Shown here one piece after another: positions 11,896-21,830 of a stretch of 64,000 nt of DNA (position 1 is the first letter of the stretch; the number at the start of each line of letters is the position of its first letter). The DNA is taken from contig CM061142.1 in the NCBI GenBank assembly GCA_030789695.1, positions 285,234,492-285,298,491 of the forward strand. The letters are read 5' to 3'. The notes under the pieces were generated by a model. The model saw nothing but the letters and a program-made list of their open reading frames with translations, was not told the DNA's origin and did not search any database. This stretch comes from Scilla litardierei. Its lineage: Eukaryota > Streptophyta > Magnoliopsida > Asparagales > Asparagaceae. The position numbers and the translations under genes were made by a program.

Positions 11896-13721
11896 AACGT
11901 GAAGGGAAGAACGGTAGGTTCAAGATGAACGGCCAGAGGATAAAGCCGTACATAGTGGGAGAGCCAATTGGGTGAGTGGAGACATACTTCGTCGAGGAAT
12001 GCCCAACCATTCGTTGAAAATCTAGAGGGAGTCGAGCTCATGACTCAAAACAAGCGCTTATCGGGAGGCAATCTGACTTTCTATATCTTAGATTTTCTTT
12101 TTTGTTTTTGTTTTGTTCTGTCTATCCAAAAAAACCAAATAAAAATACTTTTCTATTCCATAAAAATACAAGATTATAAAAATCTGACGAGTTCCTCCTT
12201 CTACAGGTTGAACGTTGAGGGGAGCACGCAAAACAATGTATTGAATGCAAGGGAGCCAGGAGAAGAGCAGCCAATAGAAGAACAAGCTTGAGGAAAGAGA
12301 GCTACAAGTGACTCGACCAAGTAGACACCTACTCGGTCGAGTAGCAGAGAGCACAAGAAAAGCGAAGAAATCAGCATTCTGCCTACGCGGCCCGAGTAGA
12401 TCCTACTCGGTCGAGTAGCCACCTACACGATCGAGTATCTACCTACTCGGTCGAGTATCAGAGGATGCAGAAAAATGGTGAAAAATGGCATTTTGTCTAC
12501 GTGGCCTGAGTATCCCCTACTCGGTCAAGTAGCCACCTGATCGATCGAGTAGCCACCTGCTCGATCGAGTAGCCACCTGCTCGATCGAGTAGCCATCTGC
12601 TCGATCGAGCTAAGGGAAGCGCAGCAAAATAGAGGAAATCGACGTTCTGTCTACACGGTCCGAGTATACCCTACTCGGTCGAGCGCTGAGGGAGTATTTT
12701 GATCTTAAATTTTCATATATTTTTTTGATTTTTTCTACCCGACCGAGTAGCCCTAGCTGCTCGGCCCGAGCAGCAGCTTACAAGCAGGCCCGCATTTCAG
12801 ATCGAGTCGGGCTTATTAAAACCCAACTCGATTCTATCTTATCCTCATCACACTCGCCCCCCTAATCCCGCTACCCCGAGCTCTCTCTCCCTCACCCTAC
12901 TCGATCGAGATCTCCAGCGACCGCCGTCGTCCCCACCGCCGCCGCCGCTTCCTCTGTCGTTTCGGTTCGCCAACCCCACCTCTCTCTCTCTCTCCTCATC
13001 TCTCTCTCCACCTATCTCCCTCTATTCCTCTCTCTCCCTCTCAATTTCCCCCCCCCCCCAATGCGAACGACGGAGCACCGCCATCGGCTCCACCCAGCAC
13101 TGGCGGTGCCTCTGCTACCCGCGCCCCATCCCCCCACATCTCCTATTTTAACCCCCCCCTCCCCATGCTGCGCCCCCTCTGCCCTCTATCTGCCCTAGGG
13201 CACAGCTCGACCTCCTCGACCGAGCACAAATTATGCTCGGGACGAGTACCCCCGTCCCCAATCCCGCTACTCGGCATCCATCCCCCTTCCACCCGCAACG
13301 CTCCACGCCCGTCTCCCCACTCTTCATTTTACACCTTCTGATATCATTTTCTCTTCCTATTTCAAGTGCATTGCGCTTATCGTGGAGGACACCGACAGGA
13401 GCAGCTTTGGAGGGACACCTTGGAGTTGCGGCCAGGCTCGTGCACAACCACATTGCTTTTGCATCGAATATCGTGTCGGTATACTCTTTCCGCAATTTAC
13501 TTTACCTACCGATGCGCATCATTTGACCGCTCGCACGATGCCCCCATGTCGAGCTAGGCCGGGGAACGCCGACCGGTGCACCCTCCTCTAGGCCGACTCG
13601 ATGCTCTCGTCGCCCACACTCGCCCACACACGAGCATAATGTTGGCAAATCATCGAATCCGGCACCTCAAACAACCCCCACTCCCATCTCTCCCAACCAT
13701 CTGTATCTCAATGTATGCTGC
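11896..13721 (+). promoter_or_regulatory. Element A post-pol region: acceptor-like site, palindromes, second promoter
   Basis: After pol comes a T-rich stretch with an acceptor-like end (TCCTTCTACAG, ending 12206). Next is a palindrome array at 12311-12773 (CTCGGTCGAG, CTCGATCGAG and relatives, including a short tandem run at 12530-12610), then TTATTAAAA at 12813-12821. A CT-rich and CCG-rich leader follows (12840-13030), reaching the remnant start of the second ORF near 13538. Element C has the same order before its intact second ORF. Separate expression of that ORF, by promoter or splicing, is inferred. The TAA-type box here is weaker than the TATAAAAG of C. Confidence 0.5.
13538..13591 (+). 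pseudogene. Start of ATHILA-ORF1-like ORF in element A, remnant
   Basis: ATG CCC CCA opens an 17-codon frame starting MPPCRARPGN, ended by TAG at 13589-13591. Element C's intact ORF starts MPPRTRPRSK, and both are preceded by a GGTATACTCTTTCC stretch (about 13472-13485 here, 22899-22912 in C). This identifies the broken start of the same downstream ORF, placed after pol. B is inserted 130 bp further on, and the sequence after B (from 42305) may hold more of it. Confidence 0.5.
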
Positions 13722-14026
13722 TGATCGTTCCTTATTTTACACCTTTTTTCTGCATGTTTTCATGTCATTTCGATCGCCCATATTGCATTTTCCACGATTA
13801 TTCCATGATATCACGTTGCTTTTCACTATTTCTTGTTTTTATCGTATTTAAGGAGATATGGAGCGATCTGGAGAAAAAATGAGATCAATGGACTTTTGCA
13901 CACACCGGAGCATCCCCTACGGCTTATTTGGGGAGTTAGCAGCACTAGAGGATGAGCAGAAGAGGAAGAAATTTGATAGAATCAACGAGGAGACGAGGAG
14001 GAGAAGAAAAGAGCCCAGATACAGCC

Positions 14027-14468
14027 TACTCGGCCGAACAGAGACTCTACTCGGCCGAGTCAGGAGTTGTATTCGGCCGAGTGAAACGGATACGCACAGC
14101 GAATTTTCTAAGTTTCCTCGGCCGAGCAAGAGAGCATACTCGGCCGAGTGAGAAAGCTCACTCACCCGAGTAGAACAGTGTTTTTCTTTCGAGAAGCGGC
14201 CAAGATACTGGAATTTTTTAGAAGCCTACTCGGCCGAGTACGATTGCTTACTCGACCGAGTAAAGAAGCATACTCGCCCGAGTCAGTCAGAGAGACAGAC
14301 CCCCCGAAAACCCCAGATTCTCTGTTTTATTATTGGGTCTGTCACTCGACCGAGTGACATTACTTCTCGGCCGAGTGACGCATTCCGACTGCTACGAGGA
14401 TTGCGGATTCTGGGCTGTGCAAGGGTAGTTTTGTCACGATTTTTGGACGATTTTAGCTTGTATTTAAA
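14027..14468 (+). promoter_or_regulatory. Palindrome array and TATA box of LTR B
   Basis: About eleven copies of CTCGGCCGAG or one-base variants lie between 14027 and 14378; the full ACTCGGCCGAGT is a perfect 12-bp palindrome. TATTTAAA follows at 14461-14468. The 3' LTR repeats this at 40867-41220 and 41303-41310. The spacing to TATA suggests an upstream promoter element; this is inference. Confidence 0.65.
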
Positions 14469-14822
14469 CCTAGTTTTTTCCCTAGTTTTAGGAGAGACTT
14501 CTATTATTTTGACGGCTATTCTTTTGACGGCTATTCTTTTGTGAAATCTCTGCTGGAGATCATAGGCGACAATTTTGGTTTGTTCTTTCTTGCTAAAAAT
14601 CTTATTTTTATGAATTGTCTCTTCTTTGCAATGAATTGTGCTATGATCAATTGATATTTTTCTGAGATTTCCATGATGACTTGTGAGTAGTTTATTCGTT
14701 CTAGGGCATGGGGATGAACCCTATGGACCCGATCTTTTGAATTGTGATGAATGAATAGAATTGTTGCTAGGATTGAAGAAAGGTTTGGTTTTGATTGATT
14801 TATTGCGAGTAGTTAGGAATTT

Positions 14823-15047
14823 CTATTGATTGGGATTTGCAAGAGATTGGATCCCAATTGATAGGAAGGCCTAGATATTCGACTTAGGTTTATAATCGAA
14901 ATTCTCTAGATTTGGTTTGCAAGAGATTGGACCAAAGCTAGGATTTTTATTATAAATCTATACTAATATTCGTTTGCAAGAGATTGGACGAATACGAACA
15001 ATCATAACCTAGATCGTAGCTCGAGTTTGCACGAAAGTGGGCTCGAG
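14823..15047 (+). other. Leader hairpin array with conserved loop, LTR B
   Basis: Four hairpins lie about 360-590 bp after the TATA box. The first three share the loop TTGCAAGAGATTGG, at 14837-14850, 14917-14930 and 14974-14987. Their stems differ in sequence yet remain self-complementary: CTATTGATTGGGAT with ATCCCAATTGATAG (12 of 14 pairs), CTAGATTTGGT with ACCAAAGCTAG (10 of 11), TATTCGT with ACGAATA (7 of 7). The fourth has CTCGAG arms (15020-15025, 15042-15047) around a related loop. The 3' LTR has the set at 41653-41960 plus a fifth hairpin. Confidence 0.75.
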
Positions 15048-15451
15048 TTGTGATTGGACGATGATGTCGATCTTCACGCTAGTTGCTTAGGCTAGGGTTG
15101 CTATAGACCGGCAATAGCGCGAGAGCGTGAGCTTGTTTCTACATTAAGTTGCGACTAGTTCACCTACATTCAAGCCTTGCAACATTAATGTTCATGATTC
15201 ACAAGGATGAGAAACGGTTCGTAGTGGGGATTTCCTATCCCTAGACGCTTTTATTATATTGATATCTATTTGCTATTGAACGATTATGACATTACCATCG
15301 AAACTATTCTTATTCTCTTGATAGCTAGGTAATCAAAGTAGGATACTGTCAATTGTCCTCCCTGTGTTCGATACCCGCTCGCCATTATGCCGTGCGCTTG
15401 CGGTAAAACTACAGTCGTTTTCGGGTGTATATCCGGGCGTGATCAAGTTTT

Positions 15452-15468
15452 TGGCACCGTTGCCGGGA
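15452..15468 (+). other. Primer binding site, tRNA-Asp type
   Basis: TGGCACCGTTGCCGGGA lies six bases after the LTR end. It complements the 3' end of plant tRNA-Asp with one mismatch in the first 15 bases. Confidence 0.85.
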
Positions 15469-15631
15469 GGTGTTTCCCGTTGGGTGCCAATTTGTCACAA
15501 TTAGGTTGATTTGACTACGAAAAAAATTTAACAAAAGAAAATTTTCACCCCCGCCACCATTATTATCATTTCTATATTCTTTTGTGCCACTGATATTTTC
15601 TCCAGGTATTTATCTTTGTTGATCAGGTGTT

Positions 15632-17182
15632 ATGGAGTATACTATGTGGACCACAGATTTTGATCAGAGTGCTCAGATGGGAGAATACTATTTTGATCAG
15701 AATGCTCAGATGGGAGAATATTATTTTGATCAGAGTGTTCAGATGGAAGAATACTATTTTGATCAGAGCGCTCAGACAGGAGAATACTTTTTTGATGAGA
15801 TGCATGCACACCAAGTTGAAATACAAGCCAGGCTTGATAAGGGCGACCTTCAATTGGAATGGGTGAAGAGGGAACTTGAAATGAATGCGCTCATGCTTAA
15901 GGTTGCAAGGATTTCCAAAGATATCAGTTCTGCTTCTTCATTTTATGGGCAAGAAACATCGCCAGTCATATTGCCAGAGCCAGAATGTGCCGTCGTCGAT
16001 CCCACATCCTACGATACAACTATTACATATAAAGAATGGATGGACGAAGAGGCCGTGGAGGAAGCAGAAATTGAGTCATATGCACAGCCAGAGGAGGACA
16101 CATTTCAGATATTATTGGAGGGCCTCTTGGAGTCAGTGAGGTTTGCCGGTTCAGAGAGCATTACAGCAGGTGATGCATTTGAGCTAATATTTGCAGATTT
16201 TGTTATGAACCGTGTTTCAACTGCAGGAACAATTGAGGAGGACATCTATGTCAGTCTTGAGGGAGATAGACTATATTTTTGGATTGCTTGCGGGCATTCC
16301 CCTCCACATGATACATCCCCACAAGTTAACACACATGAGCAGCCAGCATCACCATTCCAGAGAGAGCCTACTTTGATAGTTGATGAGAAGGCAAAAGAGC
16401 ACACTGTCGAGCCAGAGCATATAGACGAGGAGGCCTCACATGCGGAGCCAGAGCATGCTTTTGAGGAGGCCTTACACACAGAGCCAGAGCTTATCACCGA
16501 GGAGGTCGTACATCGGGATGAGGACACAGCCATTCATAAGGATCCCGAGCACTACCCTCCTCCATTGGAGCTCCCGCAGCCACCTCATCCTTCTACTGAC
16601 GTCGAGGACTATCCCACAGAGCTTACTGCTCCCACTCAGGGAGATATTTTTACACATCCCATTTCTGAATCATGTATTCTATTTGATATTTACTTTGATT
16701 CAGATATTTTTGACACTTCTTACCTTTTGCAATGCACGTACGATTATGGATCGGAGATATGCTTGGATGTGTCACAGTTTGACGAGCCTGTCGAGGAGGT
16801 CTACACCTATGATCTAGATTTACCTGAGCAGCTTAGAGAGGACACCATGGAGACAGCTATCACAACACGGGAGGATATTGGATTATTTCCAGAGAAGTAT
16901 CATCCACCATTATTTATTCCATATATTTCTATAGACGATCCTCTTTGGAATACTTTTATTATGAGGGTGAATTTTTTGCTGCGAACTGATGCATCCTATT
17001 CTCTACAGGGTACAGGTGGAGTCCTTGTGGGAATGCTGGAGGATGCATTGCTGGAGTTCGTTGGTGTTCGTGGACGCATGCGCCTGGCAGAGCCACGAAA
17101 AGAGCAATTGGAGCAGTTGCCTGCAGCAGCAAAGATACTGGATCCGCCTTTTTCTATAAGCGATATCAATCCAGTGGTGTAG
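15632..17182 (+). CDS. Acidic 5' ORF of element B, function unknown
   Basis: 516 codons, intact, from an ATG 186 bp after the LTR. Residues 9-50 hold four 11-residue repeats of the type GEYYFDQSAQM. A helical-looking charged stretch follows (about 50-95). Residues 170-230 match the duplicated domain of element A's 5' ORF, with the pattern AGD, FVMNRVSTAGTIEEDIYVS and EGD. Residues 259-294 hold three 12-residue repeats starting [VAT]EPE and rich in Glu and His, leading into a Pro-rich segment. The protein is strongly acidic, unlike a nucleic-acid-binding gag, with no CCHC motif, protease, signal peptide or membrane span seen. Sharing with A, and the same position just after the primer site, argue that it is a real element-encoded protein. 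It may be a highly diverged gag or an accessory protein; this cannot be settled here. Confidence 0.7.
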   Translation: MEYTMWTTDFDQSAQMGEYYFDQNAQMGEYYFDQSVQMEEYYFDQSAQTGEYFFDEMHAHQVEIQARLDKGDLQLEWVKRELEMNALMLKVARISKDISSASSFYGQETSPVILPEPECAVVDPTSYDTTITYKEWMDEEAVEEAEIESYAQPEEDTFQILLEGLLESVRFAGSESITAGDAFELIFADFVMNRVSTAGTIEEDIYVSLEGDRLYFWIACGHSPPHDTSPQVNTHEQPASPFQREPTLIVDEKAKEHTVEPEHIDEEASHAEPEHAFEEALHTEPELITEEVVHRDEDTAIHKDPEHYPPPLELPQPPHPSTDVEDYPTELTAPTQGDIFTHPISESCILFDIYFDSDIFDTSYLLQCTYDYGSEICLDVSQFDEPVEEVYTYDLDLPEQLREDTMETAITTREDIGLFPEKYHPPLFIPYISIDDPLWNTFIMRVNFLLRTDASYSLQGTGGVLVGMLEDALLEFVGVRGRMRLAEPRKEQLEQLPAAAKILDPPFSISDINPVV

Positions 17183-19156
17183 CAATAGCGTAAAATTTTA
17201 TGCTTTCAATAAACGTGAATCCTCTCGACAGCGAGAGGACCGTATAGATTTGCTTGAATAAATATCACCTCATATGACGGAAACAAAAATTTTTACACCC
17301 CAAACCCATTATATATATTAATTGCCCTCTTCATATTTTGCTATGCCACATCCTTTGCTCACCACCATCGAGCATTTCTTTCAAGTGAATACTCACTTTC
17401 CTATTCGTTTGACTTGAGCCCGCTTAGTAAAGCCGTGACATTTTTGATCGAGTCATTTGAATAGGATTGTTTGGTATAAGCTTGGGGAAGGCGCTCTCAT
17501 GCATCATTGCATATGCATGTAGTTGCATTAGGATTTCATGTCATTCATTTCAGCATTTTTCATTCACCCCCTTATTATTATTGTTGTTCCTCATATTCTT
17601 CTATTATGATCACATTGAGGACAATGCGAAGTTTAAGATTGGGGGAGTGCATTTCCATGCCATTTAGTTGCACTTTTACTCTATTTTTAGGGTTTTTAGA
17701 ATTTTTCAAAAATTTGGCATCATCTTTTTGATTTTTCCATCTTATTTTCCTTTTATGTGTGTTCATGCATTATATTGTGTGCTTGATTTTCTTTTCTTTC
17801 CAATCTTTTATTTTTATTTCTTTATTTTCCTTTTCTCTTCTTCCGCTAGATGAATTTCGTATGATGATATCTCTTATTGCTTTAGCAACCATCACGATGC
17901 TTATTATTCCTTGCCATGCTACTTTGAGTATTCCGAAGTCTTGCTATCCATATGCTTGCTTATATATTCTTTTGATGACTCCTCTATATGATTGCATGGT
18001 ATTCATTGAAACTGAATGTATGGATTAGTATTTAGTATGCTTTTGTTGGAAGTGCACCAAGATTCACGCATCAATTGTATAACGGAAGCATCTGCCTTAT
18101 TGTCTTATTCGCCTCCTGTTGCATGCTTGATATGATTGTGCGTTTTACCGCTTGACTTCACTTTTTATTGAGATGATTGAGAATATCCATGCTTACATAT
18201 GAGTTTTAGTTGAAGTATTATTTTATTGAACCGTTCGTACACATCTTAGAGTGAACCGAGTGTTACATTATTTCTTTCTCCACTTATATCTTTTTATTCT
18301 CTACATGTCACTTGAGTTCACCTCCTAAAGCTACTTATATCGCATTTATTTCCTAAAAATCCCTACAAAAGAAAAAGATTGCTCCAAAAAGTCCAAAAAG
18401 CTAAAAAGGAGCCAAAAAACAAAAATACAAATCATATAGCTCCTACAAAAATCCAAAAAGAAAAATGAGAAACAAAAAGTTCAAAAAGAAAAAGAAAGAT
18501 ATTTCTCTATCTCATTATTGGAGCCACAAAATACTTGGGAAAACCAAGACAAAAATCCCATTTTCCACTATCATATTCCTTTATATGCGATGCCTCAAGC
18601 TAGGCTTGGAGGGGTGAATTCACTTGACCATATGAGTGAGTGCGACATTAGAGTGGAGAGGTGCACGAATGGGAAAGTTTGATAATACTGAGACTTAGCG
18701 AATTACTTTAGCTATGGAGATTTCTTATGAATTGATGTAAATATGTGAATGCCATGATTTATTCCATTCTCCATTGCATGCTTGGTGTGATTCTTATATG
18801 CTTCTGTTATAACTCTTGATTGAAAAGTGCATCGCCAACATTTGTATATTAGATTCTATGAAATGTGTGATGTGGATATGCATTGATTGTATGAATTTAG
18901 GGAGTCCCTTTTGTTGTTCTTAAAAGGTTGCAAGTACCATGTTTAAGTAAAATATGAAATCTTTATAGCATGTGATTCGTATTTTCTGAGTTATCGTGAT
19001 GTATAACTTATGGCTTGAGATCTGAGAGAATAATCTAGCGACCCCTTTCACCTCGTGTTCTTTCTTTTTCATTTCATTTCCTTTGTTTTCATCTCCCGAG
19101 TTCGTCTCTCTACTTATCTTCCTCGAGGACGAGTAAGAGGTAAGCTTGGGGGATTT
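17183..19156 (+). other. First 3' non-coding skeleton of element B
   Basis: No gene. It holds the ordered landmarks seen in all the Athila-type elements here: a TTGAGGACA/GGGGGAG polypurine-like block (17612-17652), CACCAAGATTCACGCAT (from about 18056), AGTGAACCGAGTG (from about 18250), and an A-rich block (18353-18520). Then come a G-rich CTTGGAGGGG block (about 18605), GAAAAGTGCATC (about 18823), GAGATCTGAG (about 19017) and the CCTCGAGGACGAG polypurine context. This is a complete 3' end of an element lying well inside B. Confidence 0.6.
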
Positions 19157-19177
19157 TGATCAGTCCATATTTTACAC
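19121..19177 (+). other. Internal polypurine tract plus first 21 bp of an LTR (mosaic junction)
   Basis: CCTCGAGGACGAG (19121-19133) and AAGCTTGGGGGATTT are the same context that precedes the 3' LTRs of A, B and C. They run straight into TGATCAGTCC (from 19157), an LTR start. At about 19171-19177 the LTR sequence stops and a copy of sequence from 38981 onward begins, with TTT-CACATTGAGG shared at the joint. The simplest reading is a template switch from one element's 3' LTR into another element's 3' region. Confidence 0.7.
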
Positions 19178-19357
19178 ATTGAGGACACTGTGCTGTTTAG
19201 CTTGGGGGAGTGAGTGTCTCACGCACTTTTTACTTTCTTCACTTTTTCTTTTATTCTTCCCACCTTTCTTTATTTTACACTTATTTTTCACCCACTTTTT
19301 CATTTTTTTACATGCATCACGTTTTCTTACTTGTTGTGTGCTGCATATGTATAGTAG
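19171..19357 (+). repeat. Direct duplication of 38981-39168
   Basis: About 187 bp nearly identical to 38981-39168, differing at a handful of positions plus one or two length changes in T-runs. It includes a TTTAGCTTGGGGGAG block. In B's proper 3' region this sequence follows the ORF1 tail; here it precedes that tail, so the order is rearranged. Confidence 0.8.
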
Positions 19358-19363
19358 GTTAGC

Positions 19364-19486
19364 CTGAACCAGATACTTACGCGTCTGTCACAGCCTCCAC
19401 CTGCCACTACCCGCACCCCTACCCAGCAGCCACCGCCACCACCTCCTCTCCCACAGGACGGTGCTGGAGCTCCACCACCCCCTTAG
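19364..19486 (+). pseudogene. C-terminal remnant of ATHILA-ORF1-like gene in element B
   Basis: A 40-codon open stretch starting LNQILTRL, then Thr/Pro-rich, ending PQDGAGAPPPP and a TAG at 19484-19486. Element C's intact ORF ends in the same way (LTQVLERL, Pro-rich, PQDGAGAAPPS, TAG). The rest of the gene is absent, removed at the mosaic joint at about 19357. Sequence after the stop also resembles C and continues past D from 38809. Confidence 0.7.
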
Positions 19487-19617
19487 GCACACACTGGATG
19501 CCTCTCATACTTTTGCTGCTGCATATTCAGGATATTTTCTGCCTACTGATTTTGCACCCCTCCTCCACACACGTTTTGGTCACATTTTGCTCATATCTGT
19601 CTATATCATTTTGGGAG

Positions 19618-20400
19618 TGTAACGGTCGGTTTCTGAATGTGCTATATTTGTGCACGTGCTCTTGGTCGTGCACGTGCTTATTTTTGACTCTACTTGTTTT
19701 CGAACATTATTGTGTGATATGTCGTTGTGACCCTCTCTGAGAGTACTACAATTATGGTGTTGGCTTGCAACATCATTTCAATGGTCGTTCTCCCACGAAT
19801 TGACTTTTTCTGAAGAGACGTCGCGTTTCTCGCTTTTGGCACAAGACGTTTTTATTTTTAATTTCTTTTCTCGTCATCGAAATTGTGATCCTTCTCCTCT
19901 GACTTCTTTCTCTCGTCGCCCCGGTCGCCCCGGTATTTTTCTTATAATTTTTGGGCACCGTTTGACCTATGTGCACTTGTAGAGCCAGTTAATTACAATT
20001 TTGCCCCCTAACAACTTAACCCTAATTAACCCTAATTAACCCTAGATCTTGCTAGATGGCCGCCCCCTCACGTGTAACCCCTCTCCTAGTCACGTGGGCC
20101 CCACCTATATAAGTAAAACCTAGGTTTACAATTTTTTTCACAGCCAACAAAACTTTCCCGCTGCCGGCCCTAGAAACTAACCCTCACCCACGCTAAACCC
20201 TCTCCTCCACCGATCTCACCCACGCCGGAGGCCGCTGCCACCGCCGATCGACTCCGGCAGCCTCCCCCGACTCCCCTCCCTCGCCTGCGACCCCGTACGC
20301 CGCCCCTCGCCGCCGCTACAGCCGCGGATCCACCGGAAAACGCGCACAGCAGCAGCAGCAGCCTGCAACGGCCGCCACCGCCACCACCGCCACCGCCGCC
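19618..20400 (+). repeat. Element D 5' LTR, first part
   Basis: Matches 35834 onward. It holds three copies of a telo-box-like TTAACCCTAA unit (20016-20045) and TATATAAG at 20106-20113. In the 3' LTR the TATA box reads CTATAAG. The sequence then enters CCG-rich leader DNA, where C is inserted after position 20400. Confidence 0.93.
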
Positions 20401-21830
20401 TGATCACTCCTTATTTTACACTTTTTTCCCGCATGTTTGCATGCCATTTAGATCGCCCAAATCATGTTTTTCACGATATATCGACGATATTGCGATGCTT
20501 TTCACGATTTGTTGTTTTTGTCGCATTTCAGGTGATTTGGAGCGATTTGGAGTGATCTCGAGATACGCCTACTCCAGAGTGTCACCGACGACCTCCCCGA
20601 GGGGTATTTTGCTGTTGGAGAGGAGCGGAAGAAGAAAGAACGTCGCAGGAGCGACGAGGAGGCCAAAACAAGCTGTTTGGGCATTTTTGGTGTCCCACTC
20701 GGCCGAGTGAAGGAGTCACTCGGCCGACCAGCGAGACACCGATCGGCCGACCAGATCGGATACGCTCCACACGTGCACTCGGCCGAGCGACGGAAGCCAC
20801 ATCGGCCGAGTGACGAGACCCCGTCCGCCCGAGTGGCGCCCAGACGAAGCCATTCAAAAATCGCCAACTTACTGTTTTTCGGCTGCCTAAGCTTCAGAAG
20901 ACCCACTCGGCCGAGTGGATAATCCCGACCGCCCGAGTACCAAGAAGCCATCGGCCGAGTGACGACAACTCACTCGGCCGAGTCGCCCCCGAAGTGAAGA
21001 CCCCTGAAGGCCCCGACTTACTGGAAATTTACAGGGTTTCTCACTCGGCCGAGCGACTTTTGTCACTCGGCCGAGTGCAACGCGCTGCCTGTAGCGAAAA
21101 TTGCGGAATTCAGGCTGCGCAGGGGTATTATGGTCACAGTTTTTGGACGATTTTGGGGGGTATTTAACCCCTGTTTTTACCCTAGTTTAGAGAGCCTTTT
21201 CTCTTAGATTTTTTGCAGCTTTTAGATTAACTTTTAGCTTTATTCTTGTGATTGGAGAGGAGACAAAAGTTGATTTTTGTTGGATTATTGAAGAACTCCA
21301 TTGGTTTGTCTCTCTCTTCTCTAAAAATTCTATTTTTATTGCTTATCTCAATATTGTGATGAATTCTCTTGTTAATTTCATTGATTATTTTTGTGTTTGC
21401 ACTATGAATTGTGAGTAGTCTCCACGTCTTGGGGCATGGGGATGAACCCTACAAGCCCAATTTCATATTTGTGATGAATTGGTAGAAATTTTGCTAGAAT
21501 TGCTATTAGGGATTAGTTTGGGAGCGATTTACTACGGATAGCTAGGAGTTCATACCGATTGGGATTTGCAAGAGATTGGATCCCAATTCGATAGGAAACC
21601 CTAGAAATCCGAATTGGGTTGGAATCGAATTTCCGTAGTATCGGTTTGCAAGAGATTGGACCGACACTAGGGTTCCCGGTTGCAATTCCGTGCCGATACC
21701 CGTTTGCAAGAGATTGGACGGGTAGGAACTATCCCAACCTAGGTCGTTGGCCGAGCTTGCAAGAGATTGGGCTCGGTGCGCGATTGGACGATGATGTTGA
21801 TCCTAATGCTAGCTTCCCTAGGCTAGGGTT
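20401..21830 (+). repeat. Element C 5' LTR, 3'-truncated (1430 bp)
   Basis: Tracks the 3' LTR closely, then departs from it after GGCTAGGGTTT at about 21830, inside the fifth leader hairpin. Contains a palindrome array (20697-21083) and TATTTAA (21161-21167). Confidence 0.92.
21558..21776 (+). other. Leader hairpin array with conserved loop, LTR C
   Basis: Four hairpins with the loop TTGCAAGAGATTGG at 21566-21579, 21646-21659, 21704-21717 and 21757-21770. Stems: ATTGGGAT with ATCCCAAT, AGTATCGGT with ACCGACACT (one mismatch), TACCCGT with ACGGGTA, CCGAGC with GCTCGG. The stems differ from one another and mostly from those of B, but the loop is the same. The 3' LTR has them at 28189-28407 plus a fifth near 28448-28488. 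Confidence 0.78.

Larger units (their letters stand above)
13722..15445 (+). repeat. Element B 5' LTR (1724 bp)
   Basis: TGATCGTTCC to GGCGTGATCA. It aligns along its whole length with 40564-42304. One clear difference is that it lacks about 25-30 bp near 15100 that holds the fifth leader hairpin in the 3' LTR. Confidence 0.93.

Noticed and set aside
14837..15040. Short direct repeats with variable spacers resembling a CRISPR array
   Set aside because: Plant nuclear context, only four to five units, spacers of unequal length, and the flanks pair with each other as hairpin stems; it lies in both LTRs of B and C.
20016..20045. Interstitial telomere repeat
   Set aside because: The unit is a 10-mer with AATT between CCCTAs, not the plant telomere heptamer, and it lies at a fixed promoter position in both LTRs.
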